From NCBI GenBank assembly GCA_021816585.1, contig JAKAXL010000025.1:1-38512 (forward strand): a stretch of 38,512 nt of DNA. Direction: 5' to 3'. Shown piece by piece: positions 1 through 6,740 of the stretch (the first letter of the stretch is position 1; each line of letters opens with the position of its first letter). A program made the position numbers and the translations under genes. This DNA comes from Pseudomonadota bacterium. GTDB taxonomy: Bacteria; Pseudomonadota; Gammaproteobacteria; Burkholderiales; Burkholderiaceae_C. The notes beneath the pieces are model-generated. The model did not search any database and was not told the DNA's origin. It was given only the letters and a program-made list of their open reading frames with translations.

Positions 1-7
1 TCCGATC

Positions 8-814
8 TTACTGCTCGTGCAGCTTTTCCACGTAGGCGGAGTGCTGGGTGATACCGAACTGGGTCTCGAGCTTCAGCACCTCCCCGGTCTTCGCCCAGTC
101 GAGAGACATCTCGTTCATGAAGGCGTGGAAGTCCTTGTCGCCCAGGCGCGTGGCCATTCCCCAGGGCTTCGCATCCAGCGTCTCCAGCGGCATGCCGTAG
201 CCGCTCCATTCCTTGTCGAGCAACTTGCCCTGGATGAAGGTGTTGTCGAAGATGAAGCCGATGCAGCGGCCCTGCTTGAGCGCAGTCAGGGCCTCCGCGG
301 TGCCCGTGAACGCGACGATGTGCACGCCGTATTTCTGCTCGGAGTCCTTGTTGTAGTAGGTCCCCTGGATGCCGCAGACGGCCTGCCCCTTGAGGTCCGA
401 CCACTGGTGCGCCTTCACCTTGTCGGACAGCAGCACGTTGTACCCGGAGGCGTAGTAGTACGGCTCGACGAACCACACCTCCTTGGCGCGCTCGGGCGTC
501 ACGTTCATCGTGGCGATCAGCAGGTCGATCTTGCCCTGTTCCAGGAACTGCATGCGGTTGGAGGCGTTCACCGGGACGTATTCGACCTTGACCCCGAGCT
601 TCCTGGCGGCCTGGGCAGCCAGCGACGGCTCGATGCCGACGATGCTCCCGTCCGGTGCGCGGAACCCGAAGGGCGGGTAATCGGCCTTCACGCCGACGAT
701 CAAGGTACCGCGGTGCTTGATGGTGTCGAGCTCGTTGGCTCGCGCGGCCTGGGCGAGGCCGGCGCCGAGCACCAGGCCGAGGGTCAGGCTTTGGATCAGC
801 GATGAGACTTTCAC
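8..814 (-). CDS. Amino-acid ABC transporter periplasmic substrate-binding protein
   Basis: Family 3 solute-binding protein (268 aa) that would capture a polar amino acid in the periplasm and deliver it to an ABC permease. The N-terminus is a signal peptide: a hydrophobic stretch ending in an AQAARA-type cleavage site, followed by the family motif around GTLIVGVKADYPPFGF. Near the middle, DLLIATMNVTPERA matches the ligand-domain signature DxxxxxxxxTxxR. The GTG at 814 is chosen over the ATG at 838 because a GGAGG lies six bases before it and it places the signal peptide at the very N-terminus. The permease and ATPase genes are not in the window. Family call is firm; the exact amino acid is unknown. 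Confidence 0.88.
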   Translation of the reverse strand: MKVSSLIQSLTLGLVLGAGLAQAARANELDTIKHRGTLIVGVKADYPPFGFRAPDGSIVGIEPSLAAQAARKLGVKVEYVPVNASNRMQFLEQGKIDLLIATMNVTPERAKEVWFVEPYYYASGYNVLLSDKVKAHQWSDLKGQAVCGIQGTYYNKDSEQKYGVHIVAFTGTAEALTALKQGRCIGFIFDNTFIQGKLLDKEWSGYGMPLETLDAKPWGMATRLGDKDFHAFMNEMSLDWAKTGEVLKLETQFGITQHSAYVEKLHEQ

Positions 815-1102
815 TTCACGCCTCCATTTCAAGGGCATCGTTCAAGGACATCGGAGGGCCAAGGGCAGGCAAGGTCCCGCCTTACCGTTGGTCGCGTATT
901 GAAACGAGTGGATTCTCCCCCGAACATCTTGTCAATAGGCCCGGGCCCCGGAGAAACCATGCAGGTCAACTTCCCGGGCGGCAACCGCTCGGCGAGGCGC
1001 GCATCGCCGCCCTGAACGACAATCGGAGCGAAACCATGCGCCCGGCACGCCGCACGGGCTGCGCCGACGCGAAGGCCCTCGCGCCACCCGACCCACGAAT
1101 CC

Positions 1103-1753
1103 ATGACCACACAACCGCCTATCGAGGACGGGGACACCGCCTCGGAGGTCCATTTCTACGATCCGGCCGGCCCCCACGGGCTGGCCCACGACCCCTTCAA
1201 GGCCATCGTCGCGCCCAGGGTGATCGGCTGGATGTCGACGCGCTCGGCCGAAGGCAGGCTCAATCTCGCCCCCTACAGCTTCTTCGGCGCCTTCGCGGCG
1301 AAGCCGCCGGTGATCGGCTTCAGCAGCGAGGGCCGCAAGGACACGCTGCGCAACATCGAGCAGACCGGGGAGTTCGTCTGGAACCTGTGCTCGGCCGAAC
1401 TCGCCGCGCAGATGAACCAGAGCTCGGCCGCGGTCCCTCCCGAAGTCGACGAGTTCGAGCTCGCCGGCCTCACGCCGGTGGCCGGGCGCAACGTGTCGGT
1501 GCCGCATGTCGGCGAGGCCCCTGCCGCGCTGGAATGCCGGCTGCTGCAGGTGGTGCGCCTGCACGACCTCGACGGCCGCCCGATGGACAACTGGCTGACC
1601 CTGGGCCAGGTGGTGGGAGTGCACATCCGCAAGGCCTTTCTCAGGCAGGGCCTGTTCGACACCCATGCCGCGCAACCCATCCTGCGCGCCGGCTACCAGG
1701 GGGACTACGCGCGCATCGGCGACATGTTCCAGATGCTTCGCCCGCGCGGCTGA
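1103..1753 (+). CDS. Flavin reductase-like (FMN-binding split barrel) protein
   Basis: 216-residue cytoplasmic protein of the flavin reductase-like/flavoredoxin family, which bind FMN in a split beta-barrel. Visible family features are the N-terminal PRVIGWMSTRSAEGRLNLAP strand-turn-strand and SFFGAF, then PPVIGFSSEGRKDTLRNI and ETGEF-like TGEFVWNL, which line the flavin site. The C-terminal part, with a GQVVGVHI strand, completes the barrel. The real substrate cannot be deduced; members range from flavin reductases to proteins of unknown role. It is divergent from the binding-protein gene to its left, with about 290 bases between them, and not obviously in an operon. Confidence 0.85.
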   Translation: MTTQPPIEDGDTASEVHFYDPAGPHGLAHDPFKAIVAPRVIGWMSTRSAEGRLNLAPYSFFGAFAAKPPVIGFSSEGRKDTLRNIEQTGEFVWNLCSAELAAQMNQSSAAVPPEVDEFELAGLTPVAGRNVSVPHVGEAPAALECRLLQVVRLHDLDGRPMDNWLTLGQVVGVHIRKAFLRQGLFDTHAAQPILRAGYQGDYARIGDMFQMLRPRG

Positions 1754-1792
1754 TGCGCCTCGGGGCGTGGCGGCATCGACGCCAGGGGTCCA

Positions 1793-1836
1793 TTGACAGC
1801 CGGCCTTCATGTTGTCAAACTTGACAACATGAAGGC
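1793..1836 (+). promoter_or_regulatory. Promoter and 16-bp-arm palindromic operator over the tumE start codon
   Basis: A perfect -35 hexamer TTGACA sits at 1793-1798. A perfect inverted repeat follows: arms 1803-1818 and 1821-1836 are 16 bp each with a 2-base spacer; the centre reads TTGTCAA-AC-TTGACAA. A weak -10 would fall at about 1816-1821, so the operator covers the -10, the start site and the ATG at 1829. No Shine-Dalgarno is visible, so the mRNA may be leaderless. Inferred to be the autoregulatory site bound by the downstream HTH antitoxin. Confidence 0.7.
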
Positions 1837-2116
1837 TTCGCTGGTGCTGCGCTTTCGAGACATCATGGCGGACGGTGGGCTGATCGAGATGGTCGTCTGG
1901 CGCCTCGCGCAGGAGCTCCCACCCAGCCGCCACTGCTTCAAATATCGCCTGGTCTACGTTGTCGACGGCGAACGCATCATCGGGTTTGACAATGAACGAG
2001 GCAAGGGCGACCACAAGCATGTGGGCGTGCGCGAGTCGCGTTATCGATTCGTCGACGTGGATCGTTTGATCGACGATTTCCAGGCGGAGGTGGAACGATG
2101 GAAAAGCGCACATTGA
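1829..2116 (+). CDS. tumE: TumE-family (DUF6516) toxin
   Basis: 95-residue protein with the diagnostic motif of the TumE/DUF6516 toxins, GFDNERGKGDHKH, preceded by LIEMVVWRL and followed by YRFVDVDRLIDDF. Known members are toxins of two-gene modules partnered by a helix-turn-helix antitoxin, and exactly such a gene overlaps this one by 19 bases. The ATG at 1829 is preferred over an in-frame TTG at 1793 because the TTG is itself the -35 box and the family starts close to the KA-LLRFRD strand. It lies next to the outermost tRNA-Pro att copy, so it is probably the remains of the first element of the array or its landing site. Confidence 0.82.
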   Translation: MKASLVLRFRDIMADGGLIEMVVWRLAQELPPSRHCFKYRLVYVVDGERIIGFDNERGKGDHKHVGVRESRYRFVDVDRLIDDFQAEVERWKSAH

Positions 2117-2457
2117 CCGTCACGATCGAACGCGATGGGTGGGCGGCGCTGCGCGATGCTGCCCGGCGCGGATTCACGGCGTCGCGGTACGGCGGGGAGC
2201 GCCTGAACTTCGAGACGCCCGAGCTGTTCTTCGGGCGCCTGACCGAGCGGCGCTGGGCGATCGTCAGCGCGCTGCTGGGGCAGGGTGAAGTCGGCCTGCG
2301 CGAACTCGCACGCCGCCTGGGCCGCGATGTCCGACGCGTTCACGAGGACGTCACGACCTTGACCGATCTCGGCCTGATCGAGCGCACGGAGCGCGGCGGC
2401 GTCGTCTGCCCCTACGACGACATTCATGTGGATATGCACATCAGGCATGCGTCCTGA
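2098..2457 (+). CDS. tumA: Winged-HTH antitoxin of the TumE module
   Basis: 119-residue DNA-binding protein. Residues about 55-105 form a MarR-like winged helix (VSALLGQGEVGLRELARRLG, then VHEDVTTLTDLGLIERT), ending in a basic/His-rich tail. It belongs to the HTH proteins that pair with TumE toxins, with the usual toxin-first order; the ATG overlaps the toxin stop by 19 bases, implying coupled translation. Expected role: neutralise TumE and repress through the palindrome at 1803-1836. Its 3' end runs straight into a tRNA-type terminator and att copy, and a truncated duplicate of its last codons is found at 3320-3427. Confidence 0.78.
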   Translation: MEKRTLTVTIERDGWAALRDAARRGFTASRYGGERLNFETPELFFGRLTERRWAIVSALLGQGEVGLRELARRLGRDVRRVHEDVTTLTDLGLIERTERGGVVCPYDDIHVDMHIRHAS

Positions 2458-2470
2458 CCGGAAATAAAGA

Positions 2471-2496
2471 GGGCCCGGTCCGCGGGGACCGAGCCC
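2471..2496 (-). terminator. Displaced tRNA-Pro terminator, copy A
   Basis: Stem GGGCCCGGTCC / GGACCGAGCCC (arms 2471-2481 and 2486-2496). Read on the minus strand it is followed by a T-rich run (TCTTTATT). It has the same arrangement as the terminator that follows the intact tRNA-Pro at 24548-24574, so it is probably a displaced tRNA terminator. Confidence 0.65.
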
Positions 2497-2507
2497 TTCT
2501 CTTGAAT

Positions 2508-2626
2508 TCCTGGTCGGGGTGAGAGGATTCGAAGCTCCGGCCTCCACGTCCCGAATCCATGTGTCACAGGACGCATTTGCCGGCCCGGCGCCGCGCTCGT
2601 GAATTTCTGGGACAGATCCGGGGACA
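2508..2626 (-). repeat. att copy A: tRNA-Pro 3' end plus arm with GGGACA repeats
   Basis: Positions 2508-2555 match the 3' part of the tRNA-Pro gene (24605-24652) with two mismatches and stop in the anticodon loop. The next 70 bases (2556-2626) match the flanks of the other att copies: TCCATG, AGGACGCATTTG, GAATTTCTGGGACA, with GGGACA at 2609 and 2621. This is the outermost left junction of the integration array. Confidence 0.82.
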
Positions 2627-2741
2627 CTTCGACCTTCCGGTTCGACGCCGACGATTCACGCGCAGGCTGACGGGGCATAGCGTTGCCATCGAGACGCATC
2701 GGTGCCAGGGTCGCTACACTCATTTTGGTTCTCCCCTCTGC

Positions 2742-2984
2742 ATGAAGCCCGCCATCTCCACCGTGCGCAAGATAAGCACCGGCACCCCGGTCGATGCCGC
2801 GCGGGTCGCACCCGTCGAGGTGCTTCACGACGTGCGTTCGCAGACTGTCGAAGTTGGAGTGGCGCGCGCCGGCGCGGTGCGACAGGCTGAGCAGTGGCTC
2901 CAGGACAATCAGGTCGCGCTCGAGAGTTCGAATGCCCACGTAGAGCGTCACGGTCTGCCATTGACACGCTACCGCAGTTTCTGA
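2742..2984 (+). CDS. ccdA: CcdA-type antitoxin
   Basis: 80-residue protein whose C-terminal half (about residues 48-80) matches CcdA: RQAEQWLQDNQ, then HVERHGLPLTRYRSF, the segment that wraps around CcdB. The N-terminal half, normally a ribbon-helix-helix DNA-binding fold, is recognisable but divergent (VDAARVAPVEVLHDVRSQTV). It ends four bases before the ccdB start, the usual antitoxin-toxin order. It should neutralise CcdB and repress its own promoter. The N-terminal divergence could mean weak repression, and a compensated frameshift there cannot be excluded. Confidence 0.72.
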   Translation: MKPAISTVRKISTGTPVDAARVAPVEVLHDVRSQTVEVGVARAGAVRQAEQWLQDNQVALESSNAHVERHGLPLTRYRSF

Positions 2985-2988
2985 ACCG

Positions 2989-3288
2989 GTGGCGCGCTTC
3001 GATGTCCATGCGAATCCAGCCGGGGCTGGCTTCGTGGTCGACGTCCAGGCCAATCTGTTGAGCGGCTTGAATACGCGTGTCGTGGTGCCGCTGCTCCTTC
3101 GCGGTGACGCGCCTTCGCCAGCCCAACGCCTCAACCCTTGCTTTGCCGTCCTGGGGCACGACTGCACCTTTCTGCCCCAGTTCATGGCTGCCGTCCCTCG
3201 CAGCGAGCTCAAGGACCCGGTCGCCACGCTCGCGCCGGCCGCCAGCACCATCCTCGACGCGATCGACTTTCTGCACCAGGGCTGGTGA
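2989..3288 (+). CDS. ccdB: CcdB-type DNA gyrase toxin
   Basis: 99 residues, the normal CcdB length. Features of the family are FVVDVQANLL near residues 15-24, VVPLL (33-37), the central VLGHDCTFLPQFMAAVP and the C-terminal DAIDFLHQGW, equivalent to the NAINLMFWGI end of F-plasmid CcdB that contacts GyrA. It begins with GTG. Together with ccdA it forms an addiction module that is the only intact cargo between att copies A and B. The toxin appears complete. Confidence 0.85.
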   Translation: MARFDVHANPAGAGFVVDVQANLLSGLNTRVVVPLLLRGDAPSPAQRLNPCFAVLGHDCTFLPQFMAAVPRSELKDPVATLAPAASTILDAIDFLHQGW

Positions 3289-3319
3289 TGTCCGCGCACA
3301 TGCGCTCGGGAGCGCAACG

Positions 3320-3427
3320 ATGGCAAAGCGCACGTTGACTGTCACGATCGAGAGCACGGACCGCGGCGGCGTCGTCTGCCCCTACGACGACATTCATGTG
3401 GATATGCACATCAGGCATGCGTCCTGA
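3320..3427 (+). pseudogene. Deleted remnant of the tumA antitoxin gene
   Basis: A 35-codon ORF joins a near-copy of the first codons of the antitoxin at 2098 (MAKRTLTVTIE) directly to its last 22 or so codons (RGGVVCPYDDIHVDMHIRH). The roughly 85 codons between, including the winged helix, are gone. The DNA after it, terminator and tRNA piece included, is also a copy of 2400-2560. It is a scar of an element related to the one at 1.8-2.5 kb. Confidence 0.8.
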
Positions 3428-3440
3428 CCGGAAATAAAGA

Positions 3441-3466
3441 GGGCCCGGTCCGCGAAGACCGAGCCC
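3441..3466 (-). terminator. Displaced tRNA-Pro terminator, copy B
   Basis: Near-identical to the copy at 2471-2496: stem arms of 10-11 bp with loop CGCGAA and, on the minus strand, a TCTTTATT tail. It would also terminate leftward transcription coming from the hicAB side. Confidence 0.6.
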
Positions 3467-3477
3467 TTCTCTTGAAT

Positions 3478-3596
3478 TCCTGGTCGGGGCGAGAGGATTC
3501 GAAGCTCCGGCCTCCACGTTCCGAATCCATGAGCCGCAGGACGCTTTCACTGGCCCGATGAGAGCTTCGCGAATTGCCGGGACAAATTCGGGGACG
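3478..3596 (-). repeat. att copy B: tRNA-Pro 3' end plus arm
   Basis: 3478-3525 matches the tRNA-Pro 3' end with four mismatches. The following arm keeps the shared pattern TCCATG, CAGGACGCTTT, TGGCCCGATG, GAATTGCCGGGACA, with GGGACA at 3579 and GGGACG at 3591. It separates the ccdAB element from the hicAB / MNT-HEPN element. Confidence 0.8.
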
Positions 3597-3687
3597 ATCT
3601 GGCGCGTCGCTCTGCGTGCGTCCCATGGTCGTCCGGCACCTCGCGCCCGGCCTCGAGCCAACGGGCGAGTGCTCGGCTCCCCGATGG

Positions 3688-4011
3688 TCAAGCCGCGAGC
3701 TTCGCGCTGGCCAGGCGGTTCAGGCTGACACCTTGCTCGGCCGCTTGCATGGCCAGCGCGCGGTGCACGGCGGGGGGAATCCTGACCCGGAACTCGCCGC
3801 TGTAGTGCTTCTCGGCCAGGGGCACGGGAACTTCCTCTCCCGCAGCGCGCATGTCTTCCACGGCCTGCGCGACCAGACGTCGAACCCCCTTCAAGGCGGC
3901 GTCGGGGCTCGAGGCCAGCCAGGACAGCGAGGGAAACTCCGCGCACAGACCAACATGCTCGCCATCCTCCGGCGACCAAGTGACGCGATAGGTGTAATGA
4001 TCAGCGTTCAT
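3688..4011 (-). CDS. hicB: HicB-family antitoxin
   Basis: 107-residue antitoxin. The N-terminal part is the HicB partial RNase-H-like fold (YTYRVTWSPEDGEHVGLCAE, then FPSLSWLASSPDAALKGVR). The C-terminal part (FRVRIPPAVHRALAMQAAEQ, then GVSLNRLASAKLA) is a ribbon-helix-helix DNA-binding domain. It starts inside the end of the upstream hicA (11-base overlap), the HicAB order, so the two are co-translated. Expected to bind and silence HicA and repress the promoter upstream of hicA. Confidence 0.9.
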   Translation of the reverse strand: MNADHYTYRVTWSPEDGEHVGLCAEFPSLSWLASSPDAALKGVRRLVAQAVEDMRAAGEEVPVPLAEKHYSGEFRVRIPPAVHRALAMQAAEQGVSLNRLASAKLAA

Positions 4012-4264
4012 GTTGCATGCCCTCCAGCTTGTCCATCGCAAGAAGCATCTGACGCACTTGGTACACCTTGGCTTTGCCCTTGTCCGATTGAATGTTGATT
4101 CGCGGATCCCCTGCCCACGGCGTCTTGAACACGGCGTGGCTGGTGCCCTTCTGGCGCGGCTCCCCGAACCGCTCCGCGCACACCCGGTAGAGGTCGGCGA
4201 ACCGGACATTGGCCGGCTCGCGCCGCATCTGTTCCAGAATTTTCCGGGCGTCACCCATGGGCAT
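4001..4264 (-). CDS. hicA: HicA-type mRNA interferase toxin
   Basis: 87-residue HicA-like toxin with the double-stranded-RNA-binding-like fold. The catalytic histidine is in GTSHAVFKTPW (about residues 40-50), followed by the strand RINIQSDKGKAK and the helix YQVRQMLLAM. It is somewhat longer than the shortest HicA proteins because of an N-terminal helix (ARKILEQMRR). A second ATG lies two codons in. Free toxin would cleave mRNA; HicB encoded immediately downstream neutralises it. Both genes read leftward. Confidence 0.85.
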   Translation of the reverse strand: MPMGDARKILEQMRREPANVRFADLYRVCAERFGEPRQKGTSHAVFKTPWAGDPRINIQSDKGKAKVYQVRQMLLAMDKLEGMQHER

Positions 4265-4418
4265 GGCATGGTATCACTAATGGCACCACTGTCAGGCGCT
4301 GCGGGCGATCCGCGGCGTTGCCCAAGCAGGCCAGGCGTCCAGCCTGGCCTTGGCTTGGGCGCTGCTGCTCATCCCGCAGCGCCTGCGCGCGGCCCCCTGG
4401 GGTATTTCAACAGCCTGA

Positions 4419-4829
4419 CTAAAGCAACTCCTGCGCCCAGCGAGCGAATTCTTCGAGCGCCGCGAGCAACCGGCCGGCTTCATCGCGCGTGGCCTGACGG
4501 GTGCCGTACTGCACCTCGTCCTTGAAGCTCAGGATGCGACGGTAGCGGCGCTCGTGGCCATCGGGCAGCAGATTGCCCAGCACGTCGCGCAGGAGCCGGG
4601 GTGCCTGTGCATGGTCCTGCTGGTTGACGACCTGCGCTCGCTTGGCTGTGAGGCTGTCGCCAAATGCGATGGCCGACAACACCATCTGGCTGATGACAGG
4701 ATTGCAGTTCTGGTCCTGCTGTGCAAGCAGATGTGCCTGCTGGGCGGCTTCGAGGTACGCCTGCGCCACGCGCAACCGGCCCTGCCAATACAGCACGTCG
4801 ACCTTCTTGCGCGGGCTTTTGCCTGTCAT
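4419..4829 (-). CDS. HEPN-like toxin partner of the nucleotidyltransferase
   Basis: 136-residue mostly helical protein. Its ATG overlaps the stop of the upstream nucleotidyltransferase gene as ATGA, a tightly coupled pair. Size, helix content (AYLEAAQQAHLLAQQ, SQMVLSAIAFGDSLTAK) and position match HEPN proteins of MNT/HEPN modules. The C-terminal FKDEVQYGTRQATRDEAG corresponds to the region where HEPN RNases carry an RX4-6H motif; a clean motif is not seen, so it may be a variant or non-nucleolytic HEPN. In characterised systems the nucleotidyltransferase AMPylates and blocks the HEPN protein. Homology is inferred from layout and general sequence character. Confidence 0.62.
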   Translation of the reverse strand: MTGKSPRKKVDVLYWQGRLRVAQAYLEAAQQAHLLAQQDQNCNPVISQMVLSAIAFGDSLTAKRAQVVNQQDHAQAPRLLRDVLGNLLPDGHERRYRRILSFKDEVQYGTRQATRDEAGRLLAALEEFARWAQELL

Positions 4830-5482
4830 GCTGGCTTCGCCGTCTTGGCGCACCGAGCTGCTTCCCTTGCGGGTGAGACTCCCTTGAGCACTTTCGCGTC
4901 CCGGCTCAGCTCCGACCACCAGCGGTCGCTGGGTGAGAGTTTGGCCAATTCCGAGGGCGTGAGAACCACCGGGGAGATGTGCACCCCGAGTCGGTCACCC
5001 AGCCCCTGCACGGCGTCGCGCACCTGGCGACTTGCGTCCAGTCTGTCCTCATCAAGCACGAGCGCGACGTCCATATCGCTGCGCGGCTCATCCGTGGCAC
5101 GCGCGGCGCTCCCGTACAGCCATGCCGAGCGGACGTGCTTTTCAGCGGCCAGCCCGTCGTGCAACTCGTCTTGCAACTGCCGCCAGTGCTGTCGCTCCGC
5201 TTCGAAAAGCTGCGCCAGTGCTGAGATCAGCGGCTGGTCCAGTGCTGGTGCGAAGAGCCTGCTGCTCGCCGGACCCAGCACCTTGACGGCGCGCTGTGCA
5301 ACCAGCGCATCGAGCGTGTTGCGCACTCCCCGCGCCGTCATGGCGCAGTCTGCAGCCAACTGCGCTGCGCTTTGAGCGCCGCCGTGGCTGAGCAGCGCGC
5401 GCAGCACACGGACGTGCCCGCCGCTGGCCAGCAAGTGGGTCAGCGGAAAACGCAGGAAGCTTTGAACCGACGAAGGCTGCAT
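4826..5482 (-). CDS. HTH-nucleotidyltransferase (MNT) antitoxin
   Basis: 218-residue two-domain protein. Residues about 1-85 form a winged helix (SGGHVRVLRALL, SAAQLAADCAMTARGVRNTL). The second domain is a minimal nucleotidyltransferase with WLYGSAARATDEPRSDMDV, the GSxxRG-x-DxD type active site. The ATG at 5482 is chosen because the DNA above it is AT-rich with operator-like repeats. By analogy with MNT/HEPN systems it modifies the HEPN protein encoded immediately after it; the fused HTH suggests it also represses the pair. It shares the leftward orientation of hicAB. Confidence 0.8.
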   Translation of the reverse strand: MQPSSVQSFLRFPLTHLLASGGHVRVLRALLSHGGAQSAAQLAADCAMTARGVRNTLDALVAQRAVKVLGPASSRLFAPALDQPLISALAQLFEAERQHWRQLQDELHDGLAAEKHVRSAWLYGSAARATDEPRSDMDVALVLDEDRLDASRQVRDAVQGLGDRLGVHISPVVLTPSELAKLSPSDRWWSELSRDAKVLKGVSPAREAARCAKTAKPA

Positions 5483-5503
5483 GATGCACAGGATAGAGTG
5501 TCG

Positions 5504-5550
5504 CTTATGGGAAATCAAGTTCCTTATGGGGAAATACATTTCCCTTAAAG
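5504..5550 (-). promoter_or_regulatory. AT-rich operator/promoter region of the MNT-HEPN pair
   Basis: An AT-rich patch in otherwise GC-rich DNA. It holds a direct repeat CTTATGGGAAAT / CTTATGGGGAAAT (5504 and 5523, about two helical turns apart) and a perfect 7-bp-arm inverted repeat GGGAAAT-AC-ATTTCCC at 5529-5544. It lies just upstream of the ATG at 5482. Inferred to be the promoter and autoregulatory site. Confidence 0.5.
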
Positions 5551-5574
5551 GAAGCTTCGGTGCGTAGCCGCCCA

Positions 5575-5696
5575 TCCTGGCGCACAAGAAGTGGCTGCCG
5601 CGTCGACGGGCCTCTACGTCCCGAAACGATGTGTCAAAGGACGCATTTGTTGGCCTTGCGATGCGCTCGTGAATTTTTGGGACAGCTTTGGGGACA
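5575..5696 (-). repeat. att copy C, degraded tRNA-Pro 3' end plus intact arm
   Basis: Only the two ends of the tRNA piece survive: TCCTGG at 5575-5580 and the 17 bases 5609-5625 ending CCCGAA. The middle is replaced by unrelated sequence and the terminator is missing. The arm is well kept (ACGATGTGTCAAAGGACG, CGTGAATTTTTGGGACA) with GGGACA at 5679 and 5691, 12 bases apart as in copy A. Confidence 0.72.
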
Positions 5697-5809
5697 ATCC
5701 CACCTCCCGGATCTGCGGGGACCCTTCGCGCGCAGGGCGGCCAACCCGGAACATCCCACTTGCCAACCATAGCACTCGGTGCTACCTTTTAAGGGTCGAG
5801 GAGACGGGC

Positions 5810-6217
5810 ATGGCGGTTTACAAGCCCCGGTGGTTCGACCGCTGGGCATGCAAAGAAGGATTGGCCACGTCCAGTCTTTGCGCCGCGGTGCACGAAATGG
5901 CGTGCGGCTTGGTTGATGCAGACCTCGGCGGTGGGCTGATCAAGAAGCGGATCGGGCGGCCCGGGCAAGGGAAGAGTGGCGGCTATCGCACGCTGGTCGC
6001 CACCAACAAGGGCAGCCGCTGGGTGTTCGTGTTCGGCTTCCCAAAGAACGAGCGCAGCAACATCGACAAGGACGAAACCGAGGCCTTGAAGAAGTTGGCA
6101 GCGTACCTGTTGTCACTCACGCCGCAGGCGCTCGGTAAAGCGCAGAGTGCCGGTGAACTGATTGAGGTGGAATGCGATGCGGAAGACCAAGTCTCCGATC
6201 CTTGCCGCCGTGCATGA
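5810..6217 (+). CDS. higB: RelE/HigB-like toxin
   Basis: 135-residue toxin of the RelE superfamily in the subgroup of long proteins beginning YKPRWFDRWA. The core is GGYRTLVATNKGSRWVFVFG followed by PKNERSNIDKDETEALKKLA, the basic patch and C-terminal helix typical of that subgroup. A GAGGAG precedes the ATG at 5810. It should be a ribosome-dependent mRNA endonuclease. The gene overlaps the antitoxin ORF by about 41 bases. Toxin-first order is the HigBA arrangement. It is the only cargo between att copies C and D. Confidence 0.84.
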   Translation: MAVYKPRWFDRWACKEGLATSSLCAAVHEMACGLVDADLGGGLIKKRIGRPGQGKSGGYRTLVATNKGSRWVFVFGFPKNERSNIDKDETEALKKLAAYLLSLTPQALGKAQSAGELIEVECDAEDQVSDPCRRA

Positions 6218-6491
6218 CACGGCCAAGGGTCTGCACAAGGCGGGCGTGATGGATCAAGTCACGCTGCGTGAATTCGACCAGCTCTGTCTGCCGCCGGTCG
6301 AGCCGTTGCAGCCCGAGCAGATCAAACAGATCCGAGAGACAACGCGGGTCAGTCAGGCCGTCTTTGCCCGTCTGCTGAACACCAGTCTCTCGACGGTGCA
6401 GAAGTGGGAAATCGGCCAGAAGAAACCCACGGGCACCGCCCTCAAACTGCTGCACCTGGTGCGCAAACGCGGAATCGAAGTGGTCGCCTGA
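6177..6491 (+). CDS. higA: HigA-like XRE-family antitoxin
   Basis: 104-residue protein with a C-terminal XRE/Cro-type helix-turn-helix (IKQIRETTRVSQAVFARLL, then STVQKWEIGQKKPTGTALKL). The N-terminal part (VTLREFDQLCLPPVEPLQPE) is the usual NadS/HigA linker. The ATG at 6177 has GAGGTGG six bases upstream; a TTG at 6162 is a possible earlier start. It lies within the toxin reading frame end, so the two are translationally coupled. Expected to bind the toxin and repress the operon. Confidence 0.86.
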   Translation: MRKTKSPILAAVHDTAKGLHKAGVMDQVTLREFDQLCLPPVEPLQPEQIKQIRETTRVSQAVFARLLNTSLSTVQKWEIGQKKPTGTALKLLHLVRKRGIEVVA

Positions 6492-6579
6492 CGACAGCTC
6501 GGGCGCGGCAAGGGAGCCCTTGCGACCATGCTCCGGGTCACGATCCGGGGGGCCGTCGATGGTGAGGAAGCAACAAAAA

Positions 6580-6606
6580 GGGCCCGATCCGCGAAGACCG
6601 AGCCCT
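6580..6606 (-). terminator. Displaced tRNA-Pro terminator, copy D
   Basis: Hairpin GGGCCCGATC / GACCGAGCCC around loop CGCGAA, preceded on the + strand by CAACAAAAA, which is a T tract on the minus strand. Together with the tRNA piece at 6617 it is the end of the previous integrated element. Confidence 0.65.
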
Positions 6607-6616
6607 TTTCCTGCAT

Positions 6617-6735
6617 TCCTGGTCGGGGTGAGAGGATTCGAACCTCCGGCCTCTACGTCCCGAATCCATGCGCCTATGGACGTTTTTACTTGGCCCAGTG
6701 CACTATCTAGAATTTCTGGGACATTTTTCGGGACA
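6617..6735 (-). repeat. attL of the newest element (copy D)
   Basis: 6617-6664 is a perfect 48-base match to 24605-24652 in the intact tRNA-Pro gene and ends in the anticodon loop, where sequences diverge. The arm that follows (TCCATG, TATGGACGTTTTTACTTGG, AGAATTTCTGGGACA) carries GGGACA at 6718 and 6730. The recombinase gene starts six bases after the second repeat. Confidence 0.9.
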
Positions 6736-6740
6736 ACGCG

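Noticed and set aside
2508-3525. tRNA-Pro pieces at 2508 and 3478 as tRNA genes
   Set aside because: They stop in the anticodon loop and lack the 5' half, so they are att remnants.
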